Assembly: GCA_016928995.1 (NCBI GenBank)
Contig: JAFGJS010000121.1
Coordinates: 1 to 6,468 of the forward strand
Source of the DNA: Candidatus Sumerlaeota bacterium
GTDB lineage: Bacteria; Sumerlaeota; Sumerlaeia; JAFGJS01
Length of the DNA: 6,468 nucleotides
Reading direction: 5' to 3'
In this document: positions 6,357 to 6,468 of the stretch, one piece after another
How the letters are laid out: each line of letters opens with the position of its first letter
Position numbering within the stretch: position 1 is the first letter of the stretch
The notes under the pieces: generated by a model
What the model was told of the DNA's origin: nothing
The model's input: the letters and a program-made list of their open reading frames with translations, nothing else
The model's database searches: none
Position numbers and translations under genes: made by a program

Positions 6357-6468
6357 TTAAAACACGCGCATCGAGAAAATACAGGCGGGATTTTGATCGT
6401 TTGTATCACGTTCACATGATCGGCGCAGCAAGCAGAGACAAATTTTTCGGGTAGGGGCGATTGTCCTC
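6357..6468. other. Unassigned tail of the window
   Basis: No gene start, RNA gene or strong structure is visible in these 112 bases. The DNA is AT-rich next to the hairpin pair. The final stretch (GGGTAGGGGCGATTG, 6450-6464) loosely resembles GGGGTAGCGATT at 6234-6245, on the other side of the hairpin pair, which may mean a repeat unit continues past the window edge. Confidence 0.3.

Overview
The window (6468 bp, moderately high GC in the genes, AT-richer between them) reads as ordinary bacterial chromosome with one unmistakable housekeeping gene, mfd, preceded by a two-gene envelope-type cluster. All genes are on the + strand. The organism is probably a Gram-negative, uncultivated-type bacterium. 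The lipoprotein has a clear lipobox with an outer-membrane-type +2 residue. The intergenic DNA carries repeat words (CGCAGAG-type, CAGGAT-type, and GGGC-TCT-GCCC hairpins) that, from memory, are common in intergenic regions of Verrucomicrobiota/Planctomycetota and other environmental genomes. A PVC-group origin is therefore a guess, not a conclusion.

Layout: (1) 1-113 is the 3' end of an unidentified gene, followed by a perfect 8-bp stem-loop (115-139). (2) 193-756 encodes a small lipoprotein with a BamE/SmpA-like sequence pattern. Only 4 bases separate it from (3) 761-2113, a secreted tetratricopeptide-repeat (TPR) protein with N- and C-terminal TPR blocks joined by a long low-complexity linker. 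These two are almost certainly co-transcribed. (4) 2114-2448 has no gene. It holds a composite inverted repeat (2123-2363) whose arms are each built of three 8-bp units and three 9-bp units, arranged as mirror images around a spacer of about 103 bp. (5) 2449-5967 is mfd, the transcription-repair coupling factor, complete with UvrB-like module, RNA-polymerase-interaction domain, RecG-like helicase motor and C-terminal D7 domain. (6) 5968-6468 has no convincing gene. It contains a pair of oppositely oriented hairpins (6262-6356) whose stems differ only by compensating base-pair changes.

Functionally, the lipoprotein and TPR protein probably act together at the cell envelope, while mfd works alone in the cytoplasm, removing stalled RNA polymerase and recruiting UvrA. 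I do not see a new multi-gene system. The least explained content is the intergenic repeat architecture.
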